Shown one piece after another: positions 52,561-62,056 of a stretch of DNA of 64,000 nt. Each line of letters begins with the position of its first letter. The stretch's first letter is position 1. Where the stretch lies: positions 248,001 to 312,000 of the forward strand of contig CBDCGV010000011.1 in NCBI GenBank assembly GCA_965216955.1, written 5' to 3'. A model generated the notes under the pieces. It did no database searches and was not told where the DNA came from. It saw nothing but the letters and a program-made list of their open reading frames with translations. The translations under genes and the position numbers were made by a program. The DNA comes from CBDCGV01 sp965216955. GTDB taxonomy: Bacteria; Bacteroidota; Bacteroidia; Chitinophagales; JADIYW01.

Positions 52561-53370
52561 TTAGTTTCCTAAAATTAATGGCAATCCATCATCTCCAGCT
52601 CCAACTACAACTACTTTCGAATTCGTAGATTTAGCTAAATCAAGTGTTGCTTCAATCCCTTTTTCTTTCAAAATTTTATCTGTTAAGCTAGCACTTAAGA
52701 TCCTGTTGGCTTCTGCCTTTGCCTTTGCTTCTATAATTCTTCTTTCGGCTTCCAACTTTTCTTTATCTAATCTAAATTCATATTGAAATGCCATCTGTTC
52801 TTCCTCTAGTTTTTGCTCTATTGCCGCTTTTAATTTTTCTGGAAGTTCCACAGAACGAATTAAGACCGCATCAATGTTTACATGTTTATTTCCTGTTGCT
52901 GTCTTAGTTTGAGAAAAAATTTCATCTTGGATAGCCTCTCTTTTTGTAGAATATAATTCTTCTGGTAAGTACTTACCAATAACCTCTCTTGTTGCGGATC
53001 GAATTTCCGGCTGGATGATCCTCTTTATATAATCTTGTCCAATTTCATCATGTAAATAGCCAATTTTCTCTGCAACAGGATTAAACCTATACGATAATTC
53101 TACTTTTATAGACAATCCATTCTTAGATAAAACATCCATTTTTTCAAAGCCCTCATTAACACGAACATCATAAATAAAAAGCTTATTCCATGGAGCAATT
53201 ATGTGAAAGCCTTGCTTAAAAACCTTGTCTTTTTGTAAGCCTCCACCAAATCGTTTAAACAACACACCTTTTTCTCCCGGTTGTATCGTAACAAACAAGT
53301 TATTTGTAAGCATACCTCCAATCATTACTAGCGCAACGACTACTATTCCAATTCTTCCTAAATTATTCAT
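52561..53370 (-). CDS. Prohibitin/SPFH-domain membrane protein
   Basis: A 269-residue protein with an N-terminal membrane anchor (IVVVALVMIGGMLTNNLF), an SPFH domain (VTIQPGEKGVLFKRFGGGL, GFHIIAPWNKLFIYDVRV, LDAVLIRSVELPEKL-like VNIDAVLIRSVELPEKL) and a coiled coil (KLEEEQMAFQYEFRLDKEKL). SPFH proteins form ring-shaped membrane assemblies that scaffold proteases or microdomains. It lies two bases after gldB, so the two are probably translated from one message. Confidence 0.9.
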   Translation of the reverse strand: MNNLGRIGIVVVALVMIGGMLTNNLFVTIQPGEKGVLFKRFGGGLQKDKVFKQGFHIIAPWNKLFIYDVRVNEGFEKMDVLSKNGLSIKVELSYRFNPVAEKIGYLHDEIGQDYIKRIIQPEIRSATREVIGKYLPEELYSTKREAIQDEIFSQTKTATGNKHVNIDAVLIRSVELPEKLKAAIEQKLEEEQMAFQYEFRLDKEKLEAERRIIEAKAKAEANRILSASLTDKILKEKGIEATLDLAKSTNSKVVVVGAGDDGLPLILGN

Positions 53371-53372
53371 CT

Positions 53373-54401
53373 TTACTTTCTTGGTTTATAATTCGATAAA
53401 TTTAATATTTTCTGCGCATCATTCATTTCAAACAACTCTTTCATTGAAATATTAGGATGCAATTCCATGTACTTTTTGACAATTTGCCACCCTATCCAAC
53501 TTCCAACATTGCCCGGAGCATCTGAAGGCATTCCTATGGTTGTAGGGCCATCACCAGTATAACGCTGAAAATCTAACCCTTGTGTGCTATATAAAAGTTC
53601 CTTTTCTATAAAAAAGCCCCAAATTTGAACCTCATGACTTATACACCAATCCAGTTGCTCTTTCGTATAGCCAATTAATTGATACACCTCTTTCTGTGGT
53701 AAAGTCTGCTCCAAAAAATAGAGAATTTTACCTTCATAAATCATTTTTGAAAGCAACACATTTTCGCTAATAGATTCATCTAATAAATTAGTTGCTAAAA
53801 CATTCATCGCATTAATTACAATAAAGTCCTGTTCTAGTCTATTAATCATATAGCCCGGGAAACCAATTGCGGGATAATACTTGTACTTTTTTCCTAAATA
53901 CATATCTAATCCAATTCCAAGAATATGCTCATAAGTAAGTGCACCATGTCCAAACTCCGAAATAAATGTTACCACCTTTGGAATTTCTTTACTAGGAAAA
54001 TATGCCTTATAATACTTCAACCCCTGCTCTAATTCTCTCTCAATTTTAACAAAATCCCTAAAAGTATAACTTACCGTATCAAATAAACCTTCAACTGCTT
54101 CATTGGTTAAAAACTGATGGATTTTCGCTTCATACCGCTCATATTCTTTGGCATTGGGAGTTACCTTAATAATTTGCTCCACAAATAATGGGTAAAATAT
54201 GGGATATGTCTTATGTAATCTTTGCAGGCCTTCACTTATACTTGAGGGTTCAATTTTGAAAAAGTCCTCTTCAAAACGGTTTACAGACATTTCAATATCA
54301 ATATCTGTCACGTCTATTTTTTTTCTATTTTTGTTCCAAGTGCAACCAGAGATAAAAACAATTGTTGCCAATATGAGAGTTGTTAGTTTCATTCCTTTCA
54401 T
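53373..54401 (-). CDS. gldB: Gliding motility lipoprotein GldB
   Basis: A 342-residue lipoprotein with lipobox IVFISGC (Cys about residue 20). The mature sequence has the GldB pattern: DIDIEMSVNRFEEDFFKIEP, YPIFYPLFVEQII, VTFISEFGHGALTYEHILGI and GMPSDAPGNVGSWIGWQIV with PNISMKELFEM near the end. In Flavobacterium GldB is needed for gliding and for type IX secretion, but homologues also occur in non-gliding relatives. gldC is not next to it. It heads a minus-strand operon with the prohibitin and M1 peptidase genes. Confidence 0.88.
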   Translation of the reverse strand: MKGMKLTTLILATIVFISGCTWNKNRKKIDVTDIDIEMSVNRFEEDFFKIEPSSISEGLQRLHKTYPIFYPLFVEQIIKVTPNAKEYERYEAKIHQFLTNEAVEGLFDTVSYTFRDFVKIERELEQGLKYYKAYFPSKEIPKVVTFISEFGHGALTYEHILGIGLDMYLGKKYKYYPAIGFPGYMINRLEQDFIVINAMNVLATNLLDESISENVLLSKMIYEGKILYFLEQTLPQKEVYQLIGYTKEQLDWCISHEVQIWGFFIEKELLYSTQGLDFQRYTGDGPTTIGMPSDAPGNVGSWIGWQIVKKYMELHPNISMKELFEMNDAQKILNLSNYKPRK

Positions 54402-54432
54402 ATAAATACCGTAAAAATAAGATTATAAATAT

Positions 54433-55104
54433 ATGAGAACGTTAATTCTAGTTATTGTTGTTGTCTTTGGGATAAATTTAAGCTTTGGCCAATCAGATAA
54501 TTTCCGTTTTGGCGTTACGGCAAATCCCGGATTTAGCTGGTACAAACCAGATAATAAATTCATTGAAAGTGATGGTGTGCGTTTTAATTTCACTTATGGA
54601 TTAATTATAGACTACGCTTTTGGAAGCAATGAGCGATACGCTATTAATGGAGGACTTCAAATAAATCTAGCTGGAGGGAGATTGATGTCGACAGATACTT
54701 TAGACATGGTGACCAGTTTGTCTCCCAAAATTCAGTATTTTGAAATTCCACTTTCGATCAAACTGAGGTCAAATGAAGTTAAAGATGACTTTATCTTTTA
54801 TGGACAAATGGGTATTGTTCCTGGAATTCCATTTAGAAAAAGAGCAAAATATAGCTCTGAAGATACTGAAGATGACAACATAGCCCTTGAGGATCTTCCG
54901 CTTTATCCCAATGTTGTAGAAAAAGCTGTTCCTTTTCATTTTGGGTTATTAATAGAGGCAGGTATGGAATATGCCCTATCTGAAAATACTTTTTTAATCG
55001 GAGGTCTTTTTTTTAATACAGGATTCACCAATGTACTAAAAGATGGTGACGATGATAGAATTGTTATGCGCAACTTTGGTTTACGAATAGGTGTTTTGTT
55101 TTAA
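54433..55104 (+). CDS. PorT-like outer membrane beta-barrel protein
   Basis: A 223-residue protein with a signal peptide (LILVIVVVFGINLSFGQ). The mature chain is a run of amphipathic beta strands ending in an aromatic/hydrophobic C-terminal strand (FGLRIGVLF), with FEIPLSIKLRS, the typical PorT/OMP_b-brl_2 motif. PorT proteins support type IX secretion in this phylum. It is divergent from gldB by 31 bases and overlaps the nadE start by one base, a gene order (gldB, barrel, nadE) known from related bacteria. Whether it is PorT itself is uncertain. Confidence 0.75.
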   Translation: MRTLILVIVVVFGINLSFGQSDNFRFGVTANPGFSWYKPDNKFIESDGVRFNFTYGLIIDYAFGSNERYAINGGLQINLAGGRLMSTDTLDMVTSLSPKIQYFEIPLSIKLRSNEVKDDFIFYGQMGIVPGIPFRKRAKYSSEDTEDDNIALEDLPLYPNVVEKAVPFHFGLLIEAGMEYALSENTFLIGGLFFNTGFTNVLKDGDDDRIVMRNFGLRIGVLF

Positions 55105-56756
55105 TGAAAATTGCACTCGCCCAATTAAACTACATCATTGGTGATTTTCATCATAATGCTACAATTATGATGGAAGCCATAGAAAGGGCTATTGCAAAAA
55201 AAGCGGATTTAATTGTTTTTGGTGAACTTGCTGTTTGCGGATACCCCCCTAGAGATTTTTTAGAATTTAATGATTTTATTACTAGATCTAATAGGGTTTT
55301 AGAACAACTGGCCAATTATGCAAGCGACAAAATTGCTGTAGTCGTAGGTGCACCTTCCGTCAACCCGAAAAAAGAAGGAAAAGATCTATATAATTCAGCC
55401 TATTTTATCGAAAATGGCGAAGTAAAGGCGATAAGACATAAGGCTTTGCTTCCTACCTATGATATTTTTGACGAATACAGATATTTCGAACCTACTAAAG
55501 CATTTGAAATTATCTCATTTAAAAATAAAAAGATAGCCCTAACTATTTGTGAAGATATTTGGAACATCGGAAATGAAAACCCCTTGTATACGATCTGTCC
55601 GATGGATGAGATGATAGAACAACAACCCGATTTTATAATTAATCTATCTGCCTCTCCCTTTTCATACAAGCAAGCTAAAGAAAGAATTGCCATTGTTAAA
55701 GCCAATGCCAACCGATATAATGTACCCGTTTTTTATTGCAATCATGTTGGAGCGCAGACTGAAATATTGTTTGACGGAGGGTCTTTAGTAGTCACTTCAA
55801 ACGCTATAGTTTATGATGAGCTTCCTTATTTTAAAGAGCATATTGGATACTTCGACCTTAATGAAGTATTGCTTGCAAATGATAGGCTTAAAGCAGACAA
55901 CGATCAGCCTAAAGAAGAAATGGAATTGATCCATCAAGGTGTTATTACTGGTATAAAGGATTACTTTGGTAAGCTTGGATTCAAAAAGGCCATATTAGGC
56001 TTGTCTGGGGGCATTGATTCTGCACTCACACTAACTTTAGCTTGTGAAGCACTTGGTCCAAAAAATGTACTTGCAGTAATGATGCCTTCACAGTTTTCAA
56101 GTGACCACTCAATTTCTGATTCGGAGCAATTGGTAAACAACTTAGGATGTTTGTCAAAGATCATTCCAGTAAAAGTAGTTTACGAGTCTTTTTTAACAGA
56201 GTTAAATCCTCATTTTGATGGCATTCCTTTTAATATTGCAGAAGAAAATTTACAAGCGCGAATAAGGGGCGTATATTTAATGGCACTCTCCAATAAACAT
56301 GGATATATTGTGCTTAATACCTCAAATAAAAGTGAAGCAGCTGTTGGATATGGCACTTTATATGGAGACATGTGTGGTGGCCTTTCGGTAATAGGAGACT
56401 TATATAAAACACAAGTTTTTGATTTATGCAGATACTTAAATCAAGACGGAGAGATTATTCCTGAAAATATTATTTCTAAACCCCCTTCTGCTGAATTGAG
56501 ACCAGATCAATTTGATTCAGATTCTTTACCAGACTATGATATTTTAGATGAAGTACTTTTTGAATATATCGAGAAAAGATTAGGACCTGCAGAAATAATT
56601 GCCAATGGTTTTGATGAAAAATTAGTTCGGCGCATATTACGTTTGGTCAATAGAAATGAATATAAGCGATACCAAACGCCTCCAATGATCAGAGTTTCTC
56701 CAAAAGCTTTTGGAATGGGTAGAAGAATGCCTATTGTCGCCAAATATTTAGAGTAA
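55104..56756 (+). CDS. nadE: Glutamine-dependent NAD+ synthetase
   Basis: A 550-residue two-domain enzyme. The N-terminal nitrilase domain has Glu in FGELAVCGYPPRDF, Lys in HKALLPTYDIFDEYRYF and catalytic Cys in TICEDIWNIG (about residue 149). The C-terminal synthetase has the PP-loop LGLSGGIDSALTLTL (about residue 299), LNTSNKSEAAVGYGTLYGDM and SAELRPDQ. It amidates deamido-NAD with ammonia channelled from glutamine. The final residues RRMPIVAKYLE are typical of the family. Confidence 0.96.
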   Translation: MKIALAQLNYIIGDFHHNATIMMEAIERAIAKKADLIVFGELAVCGYPPRDFLEFNDFITRSNRVLEQLANYASDKIAVVVGAPSVNPKKEGKDLYNSAYFIENGEVKAIRHKALLPTYDIFDEYRYFEPTKAFEIISFKNKKIALTICEDIWNIGNENPLYTICPMDEMIEQQPDFIINLSASPFSYKQAKERIAIVKANANRYNVPVFYCNHVGAQTEILFDGGSLVVTSNAIVYDELPYFKEHIGYFDLNEVLLANDRLKADNDQPKEEMELIHQGVITGIKDYFGKLGFKKAILGLSGGIDSALTLTLACEALGPKNVLAVMMPSQFSSDHSISDSEQLVNNLGCLSKIIPVKVVYESFLTELNPHFDGIPFNIAEENLQARIRGVYLMALSNKHGYIVLNTSNKSEAAVGYGTLYGDMCGGLSVIGDLYKTQVFDLCRYLNQDGEIIPENIISKPPSAELRPDQFDSDSLPDYDILDEVLFEYIEKRLGPAEIIANGFDEKLVRRILRLVNRNEYKRYQTPPMIRVSPKAFGMGRRMPIVAKYLE

Positions 56757-56761
56757 TTATT

Positions 56762-57679
56762 TTAATTTCTAACCTCCCCATCCACATTTAAGTCTGAAAC
56801 ATCAACTCCCAAATAATCTAAAATAGTAACTGCAACATCTGTTATAGAAGGATTATCATCAATAATTTTTTTACTAAAAAAATCATTCTGATAAATGGTG
56901 AAAATGTTTCTTATCTCTGGAATATTTGCTCCTCCTCCGTGGCCATCAGCGTTACCACCATGATCAGTAGTAAAAACAATTAACCAATTTTCTTCTTCAT
57001 AACTCGGCCTATTTTTCAAAGCATCTATAATAGAAGCAATATATTCATCTGTTCGTGTAACAACATCGGTATATGCTTTTACTTCTGGCAAAAACCCGTT
57101 CTGATGCCCTGCACCATCTACATCATCAAACGCGACAAACAACAAATCAATGTCTTGCTGATTCTTTAGTATTTCTACTGCTTTGTTTTTGATTTGTTCA
57201 TCTGATCCTCTGAATTTTTCGTCAGCAGTATTTCTAACTATTAAGTCATTTATAGGTGACCAATTTACCAATGAAGCTGTACGAATGTCTTTGTACTTTG
57301 CTTCTAAATGATAAAATACATTTGGATAGTTTCCAATTCTAGGTGCTCCAAAATCGTTGTCTATCACATTGTGTTTTTGATAATGTACTCCCGTAAGCAT
57401 ACTCGTCCAATTGGGACCACTAACCGTTATTGCTTCCGCTAAAGCATTGAGCGCATAAACGGTATTGCTATCCTCTAGAAAACCATTAATTGTAGGTGCA
57501 ATTTTTGAGGTTAAGACATCGGCCCTGCAACCATCAATACCAATCAATAGAACTTTTTTATTAGAAGAGTAGTTTTCCGTCCCTTCCGGAACATCGAAAT
57601 CGTGATAGGTTACCTTTTCACAATTAATTACATAAAGCAGGCACAATGACAAGAAGATAACAACGCAGGACTTTCTCAT
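56762..57679 (-). CDS. Lipoprotein phosphodiesterase of the alkaline phosphatase superfamily
   Basis: A 305-residue protein with a lipoprotein-like signal (IFLSLCLLYVINC, Cys about residue 20). LLIGIDGCRADVL carries the first metal Asp, ALAEAITVSGPNWTSMLTGV the nucleophile Thr/Ser, DDVDGAGHQNG and TTDHGGNADGHGG further metal ligands. This is the type I phosphodiesterase/nucleotide pyrophosphatase pattern, acting on phosphodiesters outside the inner membrane. The C-terminus is shorter than full NPP enzymes. Substrate unknown. Eight bases separate it from adk. Confidence 0.82.
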   Translation of the reverse strand: MRKSCVVIFLSLCLLYVINCEKVTYHDFDVPEGTENYSSNKKVLLIGIDGCRADVLTSKIAPTINGFLEDSNTVYALNALAEAITVSGPNWTSMLTGVHYQKHNVIDNDFGAPRIGNYPNVFYHLEAKYKDIRTASLVNWSPINDLIVRNTADEKFRGSDEQIKNKAVEILKNQQDIDLLFVAFDDVDGAGHQNGFLPEVKAYTDVVTRTDEYIASIIDALKNRPSYEEENWLIVFTTDHGGNADGHGGGANIPEIRNIFTIYQNDFFSKKIIDDNPSITDVAVTILDYLGVDVSDLNVDGEVRN

Positions 57680-57687
57680 TTAAAAGT

Positions 57688-58263
57688 CTAAATTGAATTT
57701 ACTTCTTCACTTAGTTTTCCAAAAATATCATCGATTGTTCCTTCTCCATTAATTGCACAATACTTGCCTACTTTCTCATAATGAGATGCTACGGGTGCCG
57801 TGTTTTGTAGATAAACCTGAAATCTGTTTCTAATGGTTTGTTCATCATTATCATCGGCTCTACCAGAGGTCTCCCCTCTCTTCAATATTCGCTGTACAAT
57901 TTCTTCCTCTTGTACATCTAAAGCCAATACCTTTGAAATAGAAGTTTCTTTGAAATCTAGTAATTTGTCTAAAGCTTCTGCCTGAGGCTGTGTTCTAGGA
58001 AATCCATCAAAGATAATTCCTCTTACCTTTTCTGCATATTCATCAATCTTGCCGCTTATCATACCAATTACCACTTCATCAGGCACAAGTTCCCCTTTGT
58101 CCATGTATTTTTTTGCTTCTAAACCAAGTGGTGTTTCCTCTTTTAGTTCACTTCTTAATAGATCACCAGTAGAGATATGTAAAAGGTTAAATTTTTCAAC
58201 TAATTTTTCGGCCTGTGTTCCTTTCCCACTTCCAGGAGGGCCAAATAAGATAATGTTTTTCAT
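57688..58263 (-). CDS. adk: Adenylate kinase
   Basis: A 191-residue short-type adenylate kinase: GPPGSGKGTQAEKL (P-loop, residues 7-20), HISTGDLLRSE, IFDGFPRTQPQAEAL and GETSGRADDNDEQTIRNRFQ replacing the long LID. There are no zinc cysteines. It balances AMP, ADP and ATP. A -7-like TATTTTTG lies 26 bases before the ATG (58289-58296). Confidence 0.96.
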   Translation of the reverse strand: MKNIILFGPPGSGKGTQAEKLVEKFNLLHISTGDLLRSELKEETPLGLEAKKYMDKGELVPDEVVIGMISGKIDEYAEKVRGIIFDGFPRTQPQAEALDKLLDFKETSISKVLALDVQEEEIVQRILKRGETSGRADDNDEQTIRNRFQVYLQNTAPVASHYEKVGKYCAINGEGTIDDIFGKLSEEVNSI

Positions 58264-58288
58264 TTGTCAATAAAACAATTATGAGATG

Positions 58289-58296
58289 CAAAAATA
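58289..58296 (-). promoter_or_regulatory. Candidate -7 element upstream of adk
   Basis: Minus-strand TATTTTTG matches TAnnTTTG in the 47-base gap before adk; no TTG is seen 18-20 bases further upstream, so it is only half supported. Confidence 0.35.
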
Positions 58297-58310
58297 GTAA
58301 TTAGAATTGA

Positions 58311-59222
58311 TTATATGGGTAGTTTAATTTTGTATTCCTTTTTTTCCGTATTCGTTAAGGATGTCTCCCTAAGCCAAGGGTTTAATAATTTGAGTTGTTT
58401 GTAAGTAATATTGTTTTCTTCACAAAATTTTGGCCAACTGGCTATTGTTTCATCAATCACGACGATCTTATGAGGAACCGGTTGATACATATCTTCTTCT
58501 CTTAGCGCAAAACCATACTTGGTTGGATTTTCAAAAATTGTTTTTAATGCTAAGATTCTAAACAAATAACGATTTGTTTCACTATTTAAGATTAAATCAA
58601 AATAGGAGTTCTCTTTTTGTCTTTCAATCTGCTTTTTGAGACCGGTAGGCCCCATATTATATGCAGCAGCAGCTAACGACCAGGTTCCAAACTTTTCTTT
58701 CAATTGCTTAAGATATTTGCACGCAGCCTTCGTTGATTTTTCTAAATGATAACGTTCATCTACCTCATTATTGACAACCAGGCCTTGCTCTTTAGCTGCA
58801 AGCTTTCTAAATTGCCAAAAGCCAGTAGCCCCCATCGATGAAACAACATTTGACAATCCGCTCTCCGCAATTGCTAAATACTTAAAATCATCAGGAATAT
58901 TATTTGCACTTAAAATCGATTCGATTATGGGCATATATCTATAAGCCCGTTTCATATTTATAATTGTTGAAGAATGGAAATAAGTGTTTACGGTAAGTTC
59001 TCTGTCTAACCTTTCTCTTATATTATAGTCTTCTAACGGAATTTCTTCGCCAGCAAAAACAATTCGCTCAGGAACATATACTGCGTAGGTGGTCGCATGA
59101 TTGGTTGAAATCTGGTCATCATTTTCTGTTGTCTGCGTTTGGTTTTCGGTAGCGCTTACCAAAACAACAAAAATAAATGCAGACAAAGCTCCTATTATAA
59201 AATACGTTCCTTTTTCTTTCAT
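58311..59222 (-). CDS. Membrane-anchored lytic transglycosylase with C-terminal LysM-like part
   Basis: A 303-residue protein. A signal-anchor helix (YFIIGALSAFIFVVLV) precedes the SLT domain: YLAIAESGLSNVVSSMGATG contains the catalytic Glu (about residue 118), followed by GFWQFRKLAAKEQGL and SLAAAAYNMGPTGLKKQI. The last 50 residues (FCEENNITYKQLKLLNPWL) look like a degenerate LysM. It would cut peptidoglycan glycan strands non-hydrolytically, like MltD. Its start overlaps the stop of the DUF2480 gene by one base. Confidence 0.9.
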   Translation of the reverse strand: MKEKGTYFIIGALSAFIFVVLVSATENQTQTTENDDQISTNHATTYAVYVPERIVFAGEEIPLEDYNIRERLDRELTVNTYFHSSTIINMKRAYRYMPIIESILSANNIPDDFKYLAIAESGLSNVVSSMGATGFWQFRKLAAKEQGLVVNNEVDERYHLEKSTKAACKYLKQLKEKFGTWSLAAAAYNMGPTGLKKQIERQKENSYFDLILNSETNRYLFRILALKTIFENPTKYGFALREEDMYQPVPHKIVVIDETIASWPKFCEENNITYKQLKLLNPWLRETSLTNTEKKEYKIKLPI

Positions 59223-59737
59223 TAATGTTTCTTTTTATACACAGGTACTGTTGAACAGGGTTCTCCAAACATCAAACTACTAACCATCGGTAATAATCGC
59301 TTGGTAATAGCAATATACACATTTCCTGACAAGTCTATTTTACCACATCCCTTTATTACTACTTTCTTATTCTTATAATCTTCAATTTTAATGCCATTAA
59401 TTTCATTTATAATGATCTCTTCAACCACTTCGACTTTAGAACCAAAAAAAACTTTTTTTGTATGGGGAAACAAATAAGTAGTCAATAACATATAAGCCCA
59501 CTTAGGAATTATAGCATTGGAAGAACAATAAATGGCAACTACTTGATTTTTATAAATGGACCAGTCTTTTTCTTTAAGCATATTTCTATACTCCTTTTCT
59601 TTAAGTATTAGTCCCCTAAAAAGAAAATCTTTTAAATCAATTTCTACAATATTTTGAGTAACAAAAAGCTCTAAATCAAGTGTAATAATGCCACTTTGTG
59701 CAACTCTATTTACTAATGGTGTATTGTTAAGTTCCAT
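59222..59737 (-). CDS. DUF2480 family protein
   Basis: About 171 residues of the DUF2480 family, restricted in my knowledge to Bacteroidota and of unknown function. LVNRVAQSGIITLDLE opens the domain, and VAIYCSSNAIIPKWAYMLLT and VVIKGCGKIDLSGNVYIAIT are the most conserved stretches. ATG at 59737 is preferred to TTG at 59743. No signal peptide is visible, so it is probably cytoplasmic. Coupled by overlap to the lytic transglycosylase gene. Confidence 0.85.
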   Translation of the reverse strand: MELNNTPLVNRVAQSGIITLDLELFVTQNIVEIDLKDFLFRGLILKEKEYRNMLKEKDWSIYKNQVVAIYCSSNAIIPKWAYMLLTTYLFPHTKKVFFGSKVEVVEEIIINEINGIKIEDYKNKKVVIKGCGKIDLSGNVYIAITKRLLPMVSSLMFGEPCSTVPVYKKKH

Positions 59738-59816
59738 AATCAATTAAACGAAAACAAAACTGATTAAGTTGCCTTTTGACAAGGTACCTACCTATAAAAA
59801 GCTAAGAAATGTGCTA

Positions 59817-61919
59817 TTAATAGTACTCAAATCGTTGATCCTCTATACTATTTTCCTTTTTCAAAGCTTCTAATATGGAGTTAAAAGTTAATTTCTGGAT
59901 TATACCAGACTTTAACTGAAGCCTATTGAATTCAACATTTGTATTCGCTGGATCTTGAAATTCGTTTACCTGAAAAACATATACTCCTCGCTCTCCAGAA
60001 ACAGGTTTTGAAAGTTGCCCGGTGGCTGTTCCAAAAACAGCCGCACTAATGTTTGGCTCATTTCCTGCACCATCAATATAAGAGGAAAGAAATCTAACAT
60101 TCTGTGCCGTTTTAACTTCTTTTCCTAAAGCACTTGCTGCTTCTTGAATATTTGTAGCATTTGTAAGTGCATTACCTATATCAGCAATAATTTTATCCGT
60201 CTTTTTCTCATTAATCACTTTTTGCTCAATTTCAGTCTTAATACTTTCTAGCGATTGCGTTCCTTCCTTTCTTCTTTCTGCTAAATGTGCAACAATAAAT
60301 TTATCACTTAAATCAAAAAACTGAACATCTCCCTGATCTGCTTTGTATGCCCATTGAACCAAATCCCTTGCACTTCCTAGATTTGGAACCTCAACTTGGT
60401 TTTGCGTTAAATTATTTACTTCTAGGACACTATATATCTCATTGTTTTTGAATAATTCACTCGTTTTATGAGCTTGTTCAAATTCTAACGCTTTTCTATA
60501 AAGGTCACTTTCTGTATTCTTACTTGCCCTTAATGGTAGCACTACCTCCGCCAATTTCACGGCTGGCGTTGTTGGTTTAGAACGCACATTTTTAATGATG
60601 TGTAATCCAAATTGTGATTCTACTTTAGTTATATCTCCTTGAGTAGTATTAAAGAAAACTGCATCATTAAATGGTTTAACCATCACTCCTTGCTTGAAAT
60701 ACCCAAGATCCCCTCCTTTAAATCCAGATCCAGGATCGGTAGAGTGTGTTTTCGCTGTTTTAGAGAAATCTAGTTTTCCATCTCGTAATAACTCGAACAA
60801 ACTATCTGCCAATGCAAAAGAGGAATCTCTTTCTTCAATGGTAGTATATTTAAAAAGTATGTGGCTTGCTTTCACAGAATCAGCGATAAGCTTCCTATCA
60901 ATAACTTTTGAAATTTTATATGCGTTATCTTCAATATAAGGATTGCTTAAAGTATTCACAGGGTCATTAAAAAAAGTGCTCACTAAAGCACGTTCATTAA
61001 TCTGATCTTCTGTATAATAAGCATTATCAAATCCACCATTTGAATTTCTTCTAACAAATAAAGAATCATCTGATGTTTCTAAAAATTCAACTTTTATTTC
61101 TTCAGCTCTTTTAAGTGCTTCTATGCTATCCTCTCTGCTTGGAATAATATTTATTTGAATGTATTCTAAATCTGCAGAAGCTTCTGCTTGATAATTTTCT
61201 GCATTTTCATTTAAATAATTTTTTAAGTCTTTTTCTGAGGTAGAGATTCCTTCATTCGTAACGTCACTATACGGAAAAGACAAATAAGAAATGGAAGCTG
61301 TTTTTGCATTCGACATCGCAAACTCCTGTGCCATGAATTTTGGAACATAAATTCCTTTACTTACTAAAGATGCATATTTAGTTTTTAATCTATCATCTTC
61401 AATAATGTTCTCTATTGCTCTTAATTGATTTCTTAGATTGCCTGTTTCATCAATTGTATTTACATTTTCAACGGCATACCTTACCTGTTCAGGTTGAAAT
61501 TCTCCAGTATTTGGATTTGTAAATAAATTACGTACAATAGGATGAATATTATCCCCCCACATTGCATTCCCAATTTCTAAGGGAGAAACTGATAATCCCA
61601 TATCTTCCATATTTGCACCAAGCAAAGCATCCATTGCTATGTTATTCCAAACCTCATCTCTGATGGCTGCACTAGTCTGGTCGTCTATGGATTGCTGAGG
61701 ATTTATAGCTCTAATGTTATTTTCATAGGCGTTATACCTGTTAGCAAACTCCTGTATAGAAACACTTTTACCATTAATTTTTCCAACTTTTTGCTTTCCT
61801 CCACTCCCAATCATAGAATTGGAACTCAAAGCATCCATCATTAAAAAAAGCAGAAGAGCAATGGCTATGAATCCAATTAAAAGCCCCGTTCTCTTCCTAA
61901 TTTTACCTATTACTGCCAT
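59817..61919 (-). CDS. PpiD/SurA-type periplasmic peptidyl-prolyl isomerase foldase
   Basis: A 700-residue protein anchored by one helix (LLIGFIAIALLLFLMMDAL, about residues 13-31). A SurA_N-type chaperone region follows (KINGKSVSIQEFANRYNAYE), then a parvulin rotamase domain at about residues 350-443 (ASHILFK, HSTDPGSGFKGGDLGYF, FGLHIIK). The C-terminal 250 residues are another helical chaperone part. It should assist folding of outer-membrane or secreted proteins at the inner membrane. It precedes the DUF2480 gene and has a candidate promoter at 61951. Confidence 0.92.
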   Translation of the reverse strand: MAVIGKIRKRTGLLIGFIAIALLLFLMMDALSSNSMIGSGGKQKVGKINGKSVSIQEFANRYNAYENNIRAINPQQSIDDQTSAAIRDEVWNNIAMDALLGANMEDMGLSVSPLEIGNAMWGDNIHPIVRNLFTNPNTGEFQPEQVRYAVENVNTIDETGNLRNQLRAIENIIEDDRLKTKYASLVSKGIYVPKFMAQEFAMSNAKTASISYLSFPYSDVTNEGISTSEKDLKNYLNENAENYQAEASADLEYIQINIIPSREDSIEALKRAEEIKVEFLETSDDSLFVRRNSNGGFDNAYYTEDQINERALVSTFFNDPVNTLSNPYIEDNAYKISKVIDRKLIADSVKASHILFKYTTIEERDSSFALADSLFELLRDGKLDFSKTAKTHSTDPGSGFKGGDLGYFKQGVMVKPFNDAVFFNTTQGDITKVESQFGLHIIKNVRSKPTTPAVKLAEVVLPLRASKNTESDLYRKALEFEQAHKTSELFKNNEIYSVLEVNNLTQNQVEVPNLGSARDLVQWAYKADQGDVQFFDLSDKFIVAHLAERRKEGTQSLESIKTEIEQKVINEKKTDKIIADIGNALTNATNIQEAASALGKEVKTAQNVRFLSSYIDGAGNEPNISAAVFGTATGQLSKPVSGERGVYVFQVNEFQDPANTNVEFNRLQLKSGIIQKLTFNSILEALKKENSIEDQRFEYY

Positions 61920-61950
61920 GGTATAAATTCCTTTTTCTTAAAATAATTTG

Positions 61951-61958
61951 CAAAAATA
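61951..61958 (-). promoter_or_regulatory. Candidate -7 element upstream of the PpiD-like gene
   Basis: Minus-strand TATTTTTG, 31 bases before the ATG at 61919, with TTTT about 19 bases upstream instead of TTTG. The 137-base gap shows nothing else clear. Confidence 0.35.
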
Positions 61959-62056
61959 CACTATAATAAGGGTTATTAAAAAGAATGAGCCATTAAAAGC
62001 ACATAAAACATGCAAGTTTAACTTAAAAAGCCCTCAAAAACGATGTTAGGATAAAA

